DNA of 64,000 nucleotides from Mucilaginibacter tolerans (lineage in GTDB: Bacteria; Bacteroidota; Bacteroidia; Sphingobacteriales; Sphingobacteriaceae). The DNA lies in assembly GCF_030519375.1 (NCBI RefSeq), contig NZ_JAUMKB010000018.1:20897-84896 (forward strand), in the 5' to 3' direction. Both the position numbers and the translations under genes were made by a program. The number at the start of each line of letters is the position of its first letter. Position 1 is the first letter of the stretch. Under the pieces are notes generated by a model. That model was not told where the DNA came from. It did no database searches and saw only the letters and a list, made by a program, of their open reading frames with translations. Below, piece after piece: positions 9,299-18,558 of the stretch.

Positions 9299-10309
9299 AT
9301 GGACAACATCAATATTAAAATAATTGCCGAGAAGCTAAAGCTATCTACATCTACTATATCAAGGGCATTTAACGGCAGTCCGGATATTAATAAAGATACC
9401 CGTGAGCGGATACTGGCATTTGCCAAGGAACACAATTTTTTGCCTAATCATTATGCCAGTAATTTACGGGACAAAAAGACCAAAACGCTTGCGGTGATAG
9501 TTCCCGAAATTGTGAACGATTTTTTTGCTCAGGCTATTAATGGTATTGAAGAAGTCGCCCGTAAAAAAGGTTTTTATATTCTTCTCTATCGCACCGATGA
9601 TATTTTCGAAAAAGAGGTTTCTTTTATAAGCTACTTGAACAATGGTAAAGTAGATGGCATTATCATGTCGGTTTCAGGGGAAGCAAATGATCATAACTAC
9701 ATCAAAAAGTTGGAACAAAAACATATTCCTGTCGTGTTTTTCGACCGTGTTTATGAAGATATCGACGTGTCAAAAGTGACAACCAACGACTATGAGAGCA
9801 GTTTTTCGGCTACCGAGCACCTGATTGCCCAGGGTTGCCGCAGGGTAGCCTACCTCGTTATTAACAAGAATATCTCTATTGGTAAGGTACGTGGGCAAGG
9901 TTACATGGATGCGCTGGCAAAGCATCACATCGCATTCGACGATCGGTTGGTAATTGATTGCAGCCAGGATGAAAATGAAAATTATACTATCATTCAGAAC
10001 GCTTTAGAAAGGGTAAAACCGGATGGTATTTTCAGTTCGGTAGAGCGACTTGCTTTGGCCACCTATCATGTTTGCAATGATATGAAAATTGATGTTCCGA
10101 ATAATCTGAAAATTATCAGCTTTTCAAGCCTGCACATTGCCCCGCTATTATGCCCACCTTTGTCAACGATTACACAACCGGCATATGAAATGGGCATAAA
10201 GGCCGCAGAGCTTTTATTTGAAGAATTGGAGAATAAAGGGCTGGATTCAACAAAAAAACACCTTGTCCTCGAATCAAAATTGTTTATTCGGCGGTCATCA
10301 TCTGTTTAA
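9299..10309 (+). CDS. LacI-family transcriptional regulator
   Basis: 336 residues. The N-terminal helix-turn-helix (IAEKLKLSTSTISRAFNG) and hinge region are typical of LacI/PurR proteins. They are followed by a periplasmic-binding-protein-like effector domain from about residue 62 (TLAVIVPEIVNDFFAQAINGIE) to the C-terminus. The effector is probably a sugar or sugar-like metabolite, though no carbohydrate genes are adjacent. It is divergent from the phospholipase C-like gene, the most likely local target. A bidirectional terminator follows the gene. Confidence 0.93.
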   Translation: MDNINIKIIAEKLKLSTSTISRAFNGSPDINKDTRERILAFAKEHNFLPNHYASNLRDKKTKTLAVIVPEIVNDFFAQAINGIEEVARKKGFYILLYRTDDIFEKEVSFISYLNNGKVDGIIMSVSGEANDHNYIKKLEQKHIPVVFFDRVYEDIDVSKVTTNDYESSFSATEHLIAQGCRRVAYLVINKNISIGKVRGQGYMDALAKHHIAFDDRLVIDCSQDENENYTIIQNALERVKPDGIFSSVERLALATYHVCNDMKIDVPNNLKIISFSSLHIAPLLCPPLSTITQPAYEMGIKAAELLFEELENKGLDSTKKHLVLESKLFIRRSSSV

Positions 10310-10316
10310 AACAAAA

Positions 10317-10342
10317 AAACGCCCCAATAAACCGGGGCGTTT
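10317..10342. terminator. Bidirectional rho-independent terminator
   Basis: A GC-rich stem (AAACGCCCC / GGGGCGTTT, 9 bp) with an 8-nt loop lies between the convergent LacI and nitroreductase genes. The A-run on its left gives a T-run on the minus-strand transcript, so it serves the nitroreductase best. Confidence 0.8.
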
Positions 10343-10380
10343 CAAACTTAACAATGAACTTTAAAAACCAAAGACACTTA

Positions 10381-11010
10381 TTATATATGAATAAACATTT
10401 CCTCTTCAGGCTTACGCACTTTACTTAATTTGCTGTAAGCATCGTCTGCTGCACGGAAACCAACCGCCGCTATAACAGCAGTTGTTAATCCTTTTTCTTT
10501 TAATCCCAGTATTTCATCAAACTGAGGTGCGCTAAAACCCTCCATAGGACAAGCATCTATACCTAATTCAGCAGCTGAAGTAAGTAACACGCCCAAAGCA
10601 ATATAAGCCTGTTTCTTAGCCCAGGTAATACGTTCCTCTTTGTTCATGCTGTTTACTTTGCCGTTGATCATTTGCTCGTAGCCTTCCAGGTTGACACGGT
10701 CTATACCGCGTGTTTTAGCCACATGATCTATGAGCTTTTTTACATACTGATCATCCAGATTGGTTTCGGCAGCAAAAACAATCAATTGTGAGCCATCAAC
10801 AATTTGTGATTGGCCATAAGCTGCCTGCTGTAGTTTTTCGCGCGTGGCTGCATCTTCAATTACAATTATTTTATAGGACTGAACCCCGGTAGACGCAGGG
10901 GAAAGGTGAACAGCGTGGAGCAATTCTTCCAGTTGCAAAGGGGTTAACTTCTTAGTTTTATCGAATTTTTTAGTGGCATAGCGCCAGGTTAATTTTTCTA
11001 TGAGTGACAT
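10381..11010 (-). CDS. NAD(P)H-dependent nitroreductase family oxidoreductase
   Basis: 209 residues of the nitroreductase fold (NfsB/NfnB-like). It opens with a RYATKKFD motif, followed by LSPASTGVQSYKIIVI for FMN contact, and a C-terminal AAVGFRAADD block with a basic segment. It probably binds FMN and reduces nitroaromatics, quinones or similar acceptors; the natural substrate is unknown. A consensus promoter element and a 12-bp palindrome lie just upstream (11037-11057). Family assignment is secure. Confidence 0.92.
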   Translation of the reverse strand: MSLIEKLTWRYATKKFDKTKKLTPLQLEELLHAVHLSPASTGVQSYKIIVIEDAATREKLQQAAYGQSQIVDGSQLIVFAAETNLDDQYVKKLIDHVAKTRGIDRVNLEGYEQMINGKVNSMNKEERITWAKKQAYIALGVLLTSAAELGIDACPMEGFSAPQFDEILGLKEKGLTTAVIAAVGFRAADDAYSKLSKVRKPEEEMFIHI

Positions 11011-11036
11011 GACCTAATTCTTCCTAAATGTTCATA

Positions 11037-11057
11037 CAAAAATAGATGTTTAAACAT
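11037..11057 (-). promoter_or_regulatory. Nitroreductase promoter with adjacent palindrome
   Basis: On the minus strand a perfect TAnnTTTG element (TATTTTTG, 11044-11037) lies 26 nt before the start codon. Next to it upstream is the perfect 12-bp palindrome ATGTTTAAACAT (11046-11057), well placed for a repressor or activator. Confidence 0.5.
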
Positions 11058-11083
11058 TTAATTGAGTCATCCCATAGTAAACA

Positions 11084-13270
11084 CTACATCAACCCTTTGT
11101 CACGAAGTTCTTTTTGGCGTTGTTTTTCAAGGCGGCGCAGGGCACGCTTCTCCTGGCGTATTTGTTTTTTGGTCTTCCCAACAGTATCTATTTCAGGCTC
11201 TTGCTCCACCGATTTGCGAACGGTCGTATCCTTTTTACCAAATAGCCGCTGGAAGAAGTTTGGTTTTTTCTCAGGAACGGTTGGTTTATTCATTATCGCC
11301 TGCACATTCACATCGTCGTCATCATCGTTCGTCTGTTTCATCAGGCTGTCGGCAACTGCTGTAGAGACCGGAGCAATATTCTGCCGAAGGTCTTCCCTCA
11401 ATCGTACTGAATAATATCCATAGCCTGAGCTGTCTGGGTCGGTCCATTTCCGGGCGGCCATCATTTTGCCGATCAGGTTATAATAATTGATCAGGCTTGG
11501 CCTAAGTGATCCATCCGGTAGGAACGAATACAAACCTGTTTTGGGATGCGGAAGTATACTGGCGAGGTAAATCCCCTCGCCCAGCGTAAGGTTTGATGGT
11601 GATTTGCCGAAATAATACCTGGATGCCTCTCCAATACCGTAAATGTTCCTTCCCCACTCCACGATGTTGAAATAGACCTCCAGCATGCGGTCCTTCGACA
11701 TCACATTGTTATTCTCTATCATCCACACAATCAATATCTCTTCAATCTTTCTCGATAACGTCTTCTCGCGGCTCAGAAATGCATTTTTGATCAGCTGCAT
11801 GGATATAGTGCTTCCGCCGCGTTTAAATTTCTTCTGTTTGATATCGGTAGCAATAGAGCGCCTGATAGACTCTTCCACAAAACCATGATTGGTATAAAAT
11901 GACGGATCTTCTGAAGTCATTACCGCATATTTCAGGTTGGGCGAAACATCCTCCAATGGCGTAAAATCAGGATTTTGCGGCCCAATGATCCGCGACGGCA
12001 TCGGCTTTCCTTTTTCATAAGGCGTATATACAAAAGGCCGGTTTAGTCTGCCAAGATCCGTCTTGCCATACTTTACAATATTCAGGTTATCCTTTGCCAG
12101 TGCAGACTCAAACTGCACCTGGTCGGGGTTCGATGAATCCAAAAACACATGCAGGTGATATTTTACCTTACCAGTAACTTGTATGCCGTCAAACGAATCG
12201 AACATTCCTTGCGGAAAGGAATCGAATACGTCCTGTGCATTCATCCAGTCTGAGTTTACCTTTACAGTGTATATTTTAACCGGGTAAAGCTGGTATTTGA
12301 GATAGGTTTTTACCGCGATCTTTTTAATCTTGATCAACGATGAGCTATCCAGCGATACATAATTTTTCCCCACAAACACATTGGCATCAATAGAGCCGTC
12401 CGGAACAAGAATATCTGATGGTGACAATGCGGGGTGATTTACCAGCAGGTTTTTTACAGACCACGAGCCATATATTCTGGTAACCCCATCGCTATTTTCC
12501 ACTTTCTCCAGGCGTGTGGAGATGGTATCAAAATTCACTTTCAAATGATAACGTTCTTCTACATACGGGATCTCTACCTTTTTGCCATCAGCATATAAAT
12601 GAATGTCGATGTTTTTGTCGGATGGTTGCATTTTTCCGCCAATATGCCAGGTTGCCAAAGTATCATTTACTTTGATGGTTGAACTGAGCTTGCCGTCTTT
12701 GATCACTGCACTTTGTGCAAGCAGTTTTATTCCCGCACTGTCTTTCTTAAACGTTACCAGGAAATTTCGCAAATCGAGGTCGTCCGGAATTTTATATAAA
12801 ACCTGCTTCACCAGGTTGTTGGCCAGTACTGAAAGATCGGCGCGTTCTTTCTTCTCAGTGGTATCCTTCTTTTTGAAGAGGAAATCAAAATTCTTTACGC
12901 CTTTAACATCAGTTAAGTTCAGGTGACCATTATCCAGCACTATATCAGCAAATTTAACGTTTCCAAATATGAGCGGAATAATCTTGATACTGATATCAAA
13001 TTTCTTGATACTCAATAAACTATCACGTTGATCGGGCACAACTGTTATATCAGAAAATGAAACAGTGGATAACCCGGTAAAATGTGCCGCACCTATATTA
13101 ATGTTTAACTTATAATCCTTTTTTGCTTTATCTTTTGCCTTAGCGATCTCCTTTTGAAGCAGTGCTTCGCGTTTGTTATAGGCAATATAACCGCCTATTA
13201 ATAAAAGGATAATCAGGGAAATAGCTACGATTCCGGCTATGCGGATATATTTGGAAATAGGACGATGCAT
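11084..13270 (-). CDS. Stand-alone GT51 peptidoglycan transglycosylase with AsmA-like N-terminal region
   Basis: 728 residues from the ATG at 13270. One N-terminal membrane helix (about residues 10-30) is followed by about 400 residues of beta-rich repetitive sequence resembling AsmA-type proteins. A GT51 glycosyltransferase domain (about 450-630) follows, with the motifs SEDPSFYTNHG, GGSTISMQLIKN, RKIEEILIVWMIE and YFNIVEWG. The catalytic Glu lies in the first motif near residue 455. There is no penicillin-binding transpeptidase domain, so it polymerises glycan strands without crosslinking, like MtgA but much larger. A charged tail of about 90 residues ends the protein. It is divergent from mrp. 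Confidence 0.88.
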   Translation of the reverse strand: MHRPISKYIRIAGIVAISLIILLLIGGYIAYNKREALLQKEIAKAKDKAKKDYKLNINIGAAHFTGLSTVSFSDITVVPDQRDSLLSIKKFDISIKIIPLIFGNVKFADIVLDNGHLNLTDVKGVKNFDFLFKKKDTTEKKERADLSVLANNLVKQVLYKIPDDLDLRNFLVTFKKDSAGIKLLAQSAVIKDGKLSSTIKVNDTLATWHIGGKMQPSDKNIDIHLYADGKKVEIPYVEERYHLKVNFDTISTRLEKVENSDGVTRIYGSWSVKNLLVNHPALSPSDILVPDGSIDANVFVGKNYVSLDSSSLIKIKKIAVKTYLKYQLYPVKIYTVKVNSDWMNAQDVFDSFPQGMFDSFDGIQVTGKVKYHLHVFLDSSNPDQVQFESALAKDNLNIVKYGKTDLGRLNRPFVYTPYEKGKPMPSRIIGPQNPDFTPLEDVSPNLKYAVMTSEDPSFYTNHGFVEESIRRSIATDIKQKKFKRGGSTISMQLIKNAFLSREKTLSRKIEEILIVWMIENNNVMSKDRMLEVYFNIVEWGRNIYGIGEASRYYFGKSPSNLTLGEGIYLASILPHPKTGLYSFLPDGSLRPSLINYYNLIGKMMAARKWTDPDSSGYGYYSVRLREDLRQNIAPVSTAVADSLMKQTNDDDDDVNVQAIMNKPTVPEKKPNFFQRLFGKKDTTVRKSVEQEPEIDTVGKTKKQIRQEKRALRRLEKQRQKELRDKGLM

Positions 13271-13284
13271 CAAAAAAATTTATC

Positions 13285-13292
13285 CAAAACTA
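13285..13292 (-). promoter_or_regulatory. TAnnTTTG element for the transglycosylase
   Basis: TAGTTTTG on the minus strand, 14 nt before the ATG at 13270. It matches the Bacteroidota -7 consensus. Confidence 0.45.
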
Positions 13293-13430
13293 ATCTAAAT
13301 CTTATGCGATACAAACGTCAGTATCAACAAAATGTTTCTCAGCACAATTAACAATGCAAAAAGATTTTTTTTACCAACACCGATAAGCGCTTTTTATCAT
13401 TAACATGACATAGCTTTAAGCCCTGTTTAG

Positions 13431-13438
13431 TAGCTTTG
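13431..13438 (+). promoter_or_regulatory. TAnnTTTG element for mrp
   Basis: TAGCTTTG ends 8 nt before the ATG at 13447 and overlaps the alternative GTG at 13438. This argues for the ATG and for a very short or absent 5' leader. Confidence 0.5.
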
Positions 13439-13446
13439 TGATTGCA

Positions 13447-14532
13447 ATGAATATAACTAAGGAACAAGTTTTATACGCTCTCGGCCATGTGGAAGAACCT
13501 GATCTGAAAAAAGACCTGGTAACCCTCAACATGATCCAGGATATCAAGATAGATGGCAACCATCTTAACTTTTCAGTTATTCTTACTACCCCGGCCTGTC
13601 CGCTAAAAGGATTGATAGAGAATGCCTGCCGTAATGCGATAGCGCATTTTATCAGTAAAGATATTGAGGTGAGCATTAATATGACCTCGCGTGTTACTAC
13701 GCAAAAAAATACCGGCGTTCCCGGCGTTAAAAATATTATAGCAGTAGCATCTGGTAAAGGTGGTGTAGGAAAATCAACCGTGGCCGTAAACCTGGCATTG
13801 GGTCTTGCGCAAGCGGGTGCAAAAGTAGGATTAATTGATGCGGACATCTACGGCCCATCCATCCCTATCATGTTCGGGTTGGAAGGCGCACGGCCAAAAG
13901 CAAGTCAGGCTGATGGCAAAACCCGTATCGAGCCCATAGAGAAATATGGCATTAAATTACTGTCGATAGGTTTCTTTACTGACCCTAATCAACCCGTGCC
14001 ATGGCGCGGACCGATGGTATCAACTGCTGTAAAGCAACTGTTCAACGATGCGGACTGGGGCGAGCTGGATTACCTGGTTGTCGATCTGCCGCCTGGAACA
14101 GGCGATGTGCACATTACCGTAGCGCAGACCTTTCCGGTTACCGGCGCGGTTATTGTAACAACCCCGCAGAATGTCGCTTTAGCTGATGCCAAAAAAGGAA
14201 TAGGCATGTTCCTGATGAATGCCATTAACGTACCGTTGCTCGGTATAGTAGAAAACATGTCGTATTTTATACCTGCTGAGTTACCTGAAAATAAATATTA
14301 CATATTTGGTCAGGGCGGCGGGCAAAAGCTGGCTAAACAATTGGAAGTACCATTTTTAGGAGAAATCCCATTGGTGAAAAGTATAAGCGATTCAGGTGAT
14401 GCAGGGAAGCCGGTTATCCTGGATCATCAAAACCCGATGAGCGGGGCGTTTACCGAAATGGCACAAAAAGTAGCACAGCAGGTGGCCATCTATAATGCGG
14501 AAGCTAATGATAGAAAATTGGTAAATAATTAA
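13447..14532 (+). CDS. mrp: Mrp/NBP35 family Fe-S cluster carrier ATPase
   Basis: 361 residues from the ATG at 13447. The N-terminal MIP18/DUF59 domain (about residues 1-85) is followed by a ParA-like P-loop ATPase with deviant Walker A GKGGVGKST near residue 103, DADIYGPSIP, and a DLPPGTGD block. Proteins of this family bind and transfer Fe-S clusters to apo-proteins. The CxxC pair of some Mrp proteins is not evident. The adjacent NifU-domain gene, 30 nt downstream, supports Fe-S assembly as the shared job. It is probably transcribed with it from the promoter at 13431. Confidence 0.93.
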   Translation: MNITKEQVLYALGHVEEPDLKKDLVTLNMIQDIKIDGNHLNFSVILTTPACPLKGLIENACRNAIAHFISKDIEVSINMTSRVTTQKNTGVPGVKNIIAVASGKGGVGKSTVAVNLALGLAQAGAKVGLIDADIYGPSIPIMFGLEGARPKASQADGKTRIEPIEKYGIKLLSIGFFTDPNQPVPWRGPMVSTAVKQLFNDADWGELDYLVVDLPPGTGDVHITVAQTFPVTGAVIVTTPQNVALADAKKGIGMFLMNAINVPLLGIVENMSYFIPAELPENKYYIFGQGGGQKLAKQLEVPFLGEIPLVKSISDSGDAGKPVILDHQNPMSGAFTEMAQKVAQQVAIYNAEANDRKLVNN

Positions 14533-14562
14533 TAACTTTACATATAATATAAATAAGTTAAA

Positions 14563-14841
14563 ATGAGTTTATTAGATCAGGTGGAAGAAGCTTTGAATAC
14601 GATTCGTCCGTATTTGGAGACTGACGGCGGGAATGTCTCGGTGGAGGAAATAACTCCTGACCATATTGTAAAATTAAAGTTACTTGGTGCCTGCGGCTCG
14701 TGCCCAATGAGCATCATGACCCTCAAGGCCGGCATCGAAGAAGCCATAAAAAAGGCGGTACCTGAGGTAAAAGGCGTAGAAGCCATCAATTTAACCGACA
14801 TTGATGATCCTAATGCTGTACTTCCGGCAAATTTGAGATAA
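14563..14841 (+). CDS. NifU C-terminal domain Fe-S scaffold protein
   Basis: A 92-residue protein that is essentially a single NifU_C domain (Nfu type). It begins with an IRPYLETDGGNVSV block and contains the cluster-binding CGSCPMS motif (CxxC near residue 46). It holds a labile 4Fe-4S cluster between two subunits and hands it to client proteins. It lies 30 nt after mrp, so co-transcription is likely. Length and motif are standard for the family. Confidence 0.93.
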   Translation: MSLLDQVEEALNTIRPYLETDGGNVSVEEITPDHIVKLKLLGACGSCPMSIMTLKAGIEEAIKKAVPEVKGVEAINLTDIDDPNAVLPANLR

Positions 14842-14957
14842 TTGTTAAGTATTGTTAAATTGCATTAGGATTTTGTGCAATACACTATTTTTGTCTGACA
14901 TTTTTTGAAACTATTTCGTAAAAGTCAGGTATAAAACAAGGAAGAACCTACAACCAA

Positions 14958-15602
14958 GTGAAATATATAATAGGCATATGTTTATTCTTTATTGCTGCTG
15001 CAGCCTTTGCACAGCAAAAGGAAAAGCCATTGGTTCAGTTCTCGGGCGTTATTCATAACGCTGACAGCGTAAAAGTGATCGTACCTTATGTGACCATCAC
15101 CAATATCAGCAATCACAACCAGGTTTATATGAGCAACTACGAGGGTTATTTCTCCTTCGTGGCGCACGAACAGGACACACTGGTGTTTACAAGTATTGGC
15201 TACAATGGTGTAAGGATAGTCATTCCGGCCAATGTTGCAAGTAAAAGTTATACCACCCAGGTTTGGATTAAACCAAGGGTAATTAATCTGCCAACCTTCC
15301 GGGTATTCCCGTGGGCGACTACAGACGAATTCAGGAAAGATTTTCTAGCTATGAAAATAGCTGACGACGATCTGGAAATTGCACGCAAAAATCTTGAACG
15401 TGCCACCAACCGGGCTGCAGGCAATAATCTGCCACGCGACGGGCAAGAAATATCATCCTCCTGGGCACAGAATGAGCATAATGCTATCTTGAACCAGCAT
15501 TCGCTCCAGCCCAACCCATTGCTGAACCCTGTAGCATGGGGCGCGTTAATGAACCAGATAGCAGCAGGTGATAAGAGCCGTGCTTCGGGGAGCGGGAATT
15601 AA
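14958..15602 (+). CDS. Secreted protein with carboxypeptidase-regulatory-like domain
   Basis: 214 residues from a GTG start with a cleavable signal peptide (hydrophobic stretch then AAAAFAQQKE). Residues about 25-110 form a CarboxypepD_reg-like beta-sandwich (FSGVIHNADSVKVIVPYVTITN..., NYEGYFSF). The rest is a helical, Arg/Asn-rich segment ending near NQIAAGDKSRASG. This architecture is common in Bacteroidota exported proteins near the outer membrane; the role is unknown. It is convergent with def. Confidence 0.72.
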   Translation: MKYIIGICLFFIAAAAFAQQKEKPLVQFSGVIHNADSVKVIVPYVTITNISNHNQVYMSNYEGYFSFVAHEQDTLVFTSIGYNGVRIVIPANVASKSYTTQVWIKPRVINLPTFRVFPWATTDEFRKDFLAMKIADDDLEIARKNLERATNRAAGNNLPRDGQEISSSWAQNEHNAILNQHSLQPNPLLNPVAWGALMNQIAAGDKSRASGSGN

Positions 15603-15664
15603 CTCTTAAGTCGATAGTCCAAAGTCTTAAGTCTTTTACCGTTTGAATTAAGACTCATAACTTC
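15603..15664. repeat. Low-complexity intergenic inverted repeat (AGTCTTAA type)
   Basis: Between two convergent genes, with arms AGTCTTAA (15623-15630) and TTAAGACT (15648-15655) plus further degenerate AAGTC units. The same AAGTCTTAAGTC core recurs at 35282. It may also act as a terminator. Confidence 0.55.
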
Positions 15665-15668
15665 AAAA

Positions 15669-16241
15669 TCAACGCCCTTTCTTAGCAGCAGGAAATTTCA
15701 TTTTATAATCCACATCTACTATCCCTCTCGAAATATCATTGAGTTTCTTTTCGATCAGGCGTTTGCGCAGCGGGCTTAATTTATCGGTAAAGAGCTTACC
15801 TTCTATGTGGTCATATTCATGCTGAATGATGCGGGCCGCCATGCCTTTATAGGTTTCCTCGTGGTGTTTCCAATCTTCGTCATAATACGAGATACGCACG
15901 ACCGGTTTACGCGATACATCTTCGCGGATATCAGGGATACTCAGGCAACCTTCGTTGAACGACCACTCATCACCGGTTTCTTCCAATATTTGAGCATTAA
16001 GAAATACCTTTTTGAAGTTAGCCAGTTCGGGTTCGTCATCGTCAAACGGAGTAGCGTCCACCACAAACAAACGCATAGAGATACCTACTTGCGGCGCAGC
16101 CAAACCCACTCCACGCGCACCGTACATGGTCTCGAACATATCTTCTACCAATTGTTTAATATTGGGGTATTCGTCCGGTTCAACAGCAACCGCTTTTTTT
16201 CTTAAAACCGGGTCTCCATAGGCTATGATAGGCATCTTCAT
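15669..16241 (-). CDS. def: Peptide deformylase
   Basis: 190 residues with all three deformylase motifs: GVGLAAPQVG (residues about 45-54), NEGCLSIP (metal-binding Cys) and QHEYDHIEG (HEYDH with two metal His and catalytic Glu). It removes the N-formyl group from nascent proteins. The start at 16241 has a second in-frame ATG two codons later. A consensus promoter element lies only 4 nt upstream of the first ATG, so the mRNA is probably leaderless or nearly so. The adjacent repeat may terminate it. Confidence 0.97.
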   Translation of the reverse strand: MKMPIIAYGDPVLRKKAVAVEPDEYPNIKQLVEDMFETMYGARGVGLAAPQVGISMRLFVVDATPFDDDEPELANFKKVFLNAQILEETGDEWSFNEGCLSIPDIREDVSRKPVVRISYYDEDWKHHEETYKGMAARIIQHEYDHIEGKLFTDKLSPLRKRLIEKKLNDISRGIVDVDYKMKFPAAKKGR

Positions 16242-16245
16242 CTTG

Positions 16246-16253
16246 CAAAGATA
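16246..16253 (-). promoter_or_regulatory. TAnnTTTG element directly before def
   Basis: TATCTTTG on the minus strand, separated from the start codon by 4 nt (CAAG). It suggests leaderless transcription. Confidence 0.5.
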
Positions 16254-16387
16254 AGGTTTGAAATTTTATAGAGAAACGTCGTTCCCGAGAATTTTACCTT
16301 AAAAAGAACAAAATCAATCCATTAAAGAATGCCCTCTTTGCGCCAAGCGGAGAGAGGCAGGTCAAGTGAAACGATGATCGGATGAGT

Positions 16388-17617
16388 CTAATCTTTCGGC
16401 ACAAACAGCAAAGTGGTCAGCCGATTATCAAAAATCTGGTTGCTTATCCCCAGCAATTGCTCTGCTGTACAGGCATTTATTTTGGCAAACACCTGCTCTA
16501 AGGTATCCACATAGCCAAAATCGAGCAGACTCTTAGCCATCGAAATGATCAAACCAATGCGGTTTTCCTCAGCCAGTGCGATCTGTCCTATAAACTTTTG
16601 TTTAGCCTGGTGCAGTTGCAGAGTGCCCAGCTTTTGATCCCGAAGTTTTTTTAGCTCTTTGTGGACCAGTCGTAAGGCTTTATCAGCCTTTTCCGCATCG
16701 GTTCCGAAATAGATGGAGAATATGCCGGTATCTGAAAGTGGCGTATAGTTTGACTCAATGGTATAGGCAATCCCGTATTTCTCGCGGATCTCGAGATTGA
16801 GACGATTGCTCATGCCCATGCCACCAAGCAGATTATTCAGCAACAACAAACCCGTTTTATGCTGATGTGCTGACGGATAGGCCTGGTTACCAATGATGCA
16901 ATGTGTTTGGGAAATAGGGCGATAAACGCTTAGTTTTTCACCCGCACTTTCAGTCGGTTTAAGCCGAATCTTTTTTGTACGATTTGGCTCAATACTGCCA
17001 AAATACTTCTCGGCCAGCTTCACTACTTTTTTCAGGTCATGGTCGCCAAAAACGGCAAAAACCATCTCTTCCGTATTGTAATTGGCCGTCATGAAACGTT
17101 GGATATCCCACTTATCCATGGCAGAAACTGTCTCCGGCGTACCAAGTATATTTTTCCCTAAAACATGATCCTTAAAAAGCAGCTCTTCAAAATCATCCTG
17201 GATGGCCTCTTCCGGCTGATCGAGGTATGAGGCGATCTCATCCAGTATCACACCCCGTTCCTTTTCCAGTTCCTCCTGCGGAAAGGTGGAGTGAAACAAA
17301 ATATCCTGAAATAAGTCGGCCGTGCGCTCCAGGTGCTGTTTCAGCAACGAGGCATGTATGCAGGTGTATTCCTTAGTGGTGTATGCATTCAGATCGGCAC
17401 CTACCAATTCGAGGCGGTTCAGTATCTGGTTGGTATTGCGTGTTTCGGTTTCCTTAAACAGCAGGTGTTCTATAAAGTGCGCCAGCCCCGCCTTATCTTC
17501 CGGCTCATCACGCGAGCCGGCATTCACCACAAAACAGCAATGCGTAATAGTTGAAGACGAGTGCTTTAGTAAAATGCGCATACCGTTGGTTAAGGTATGA
17601 ACCTGGTAGTCAATCAT
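16388..17617 (-). CDS. M16 family zinc peptidase
   Basis: 409 residues from the ATG at 17617; an upstream in-frame GTG at 17644 is less likely because homologues start with IDYQVHTLxNG. The inverted zinc motif HFIEH (about residues 52-56) and the downstream Glu-rich segment (ERGVILDEIASYLD) are those of pitrilysin/insulinase peptidases of the mitochondrial processing peptidase type. The second half holds the inactive-like M16_C domain. There is no signal peptide, so it is probably cytosolic. Substrate unknown. Confidence 0.92.
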   Translation of the reverse strand: MIDYQVHTLTNGMRILLKHSSSTITHCCFVVNAGSRDEPEDKAGLAHFIEHLLFKETETRNTNQILNRLELVGADLNAYTTKEYTCIHASLLKQHLERTADLFQDILFHSTFPQEELEKERGVILDEIASYLDQPEEAIQDDFEELLFKDHVLGKNILGTPETVSAMDKWDIQRFMTANYNTEEMVFAVFGDHDLKKVVKLAEKYFGSIEPNRTKKIRLKPTESAGEKLSVYRPISQTHCIIGNQAYPSAHQHKTGLLLLNNLLGGMGMSNRLNLEIREKYGIAYTIESNYTPLSDTGIFSIYFGTDAEKADKALRLVHKELKKLRDQKLGTLQLHQAKQKFIGQIALAEENRIGLIISMAKSLLDFGYVDTLEQVFAKINACTAEQLLGISNQIFDNRLTTLLFVPKD

Positions 17618-17856
17618 GAGAGGCGAATATAAGTCTTTTAGCACCGTAAAGTGTAATTGTATGGTAAAAGCGATTGGAGTTGGCTTTGTTTAAAGGCTTA
17701 AACAGAAAATATCCCGTCACCGTTAGGCAGAATAAACTCATCAAAAATCGCCGCCAAAAAATTTGCAAAACAATCTATTTTATTCCTAAATTAGTATCCC
17801 CTCTTTGCGAGAAAACAACCAGCCTGCTGAAAGCCAACCAGTTAAGATAATTGCGT

Positions 17857-18507
17857 ATGAAAAAGGTTTTTACCCTGGTAACAATTGCGGCCATTGCATT
17901 TTTATCGTGTTCAAAAAAGAACAATGACCCTATACCGCTCAATCTAAAAGCCGTCGATTCGACCGTAACGATATCCGGAGATGTTTACCCTGTTATAAAA
18001 ATCGGCACCCAAATATGGACCTCGGTAAATTACCGTGGCCCTGGCGGAATATTCAATACTGGTTATACGGATGGCTATAACGTGCAACATGGCAAGTTAT
18101 ACACACCGCAGGAAGCCAGTCAGGTTGTTTTACCTGCCGGATGGCGTATACCCAGTTATGATGATTACCTGACACTGCTTATCACAAGAGGAGCGAGACA
18201 AAACAGCGACGGTTCTTATAGCACAACACTTGCGGTCGCCCAATCATTAATGGCCACCACAGGCTGGGAAGAAGGCGGGGGCAATAATTATTCAGGCTTT
18301 ACTGCCTTACCTACCGGGTTTTATCACCTGGATATTCTTTACGGCAGCGGTAATGGGGCGTCATTTTTACATTCTTCTGTTGCCGGGGCGCCTCCAGATC
18401 TGGGTTTCACCATAGGGCCGGGGCCGGATGGTAAACCGTTCATCTATTTAGGTGTAGTTTTACTTGATGAAGATCGTTGCTCGTTAAGGTTTGTAAAAGA
18501 CAATTGA
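17857..18507 (+). CDS. FISUMP-domain lipoprotein
   Basis: 216 residues from the ATG at 17857. The lipoprotein signal ends with FLSCS (Cys near residue 18). The mature protein starts VTISGDVYPVIKIGTQIWTS and then has GWRIPSYDDYLTLL and FTALPTGF segments. These are the hallmarks of the Fibrobacter succinogenes major paralogous (FISUMP) domain. Such proteins are surface lipoproteins of unclear role, common in Bacteroidota. It stands alone. Confidence 0.82.
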   Translation: MKKVFTLVTIAAIAFLSCSKKNNDPIPLNLKAVDSTVTISGDVYPVIKIGTQIWTSVNYRGPGGIFNTGYTDGYNVQHGKLYTPQEASQVVLPAGWRIPSYDDYLTLLITRGARQNSDGSYSTTLAVAQSLMATTGWEEGGGNNYSGFTALPTGFYHLDILYGSGNGASFLHSSVAGAPPDLGFTIGPGPDGKPFIYLGVVLLDEDRCSLRFVKDN

Positions 18508-18558
18508 CCATATAAACCACTAACGCCGTTTCAATTATTTCATCATATATTTAACGGC

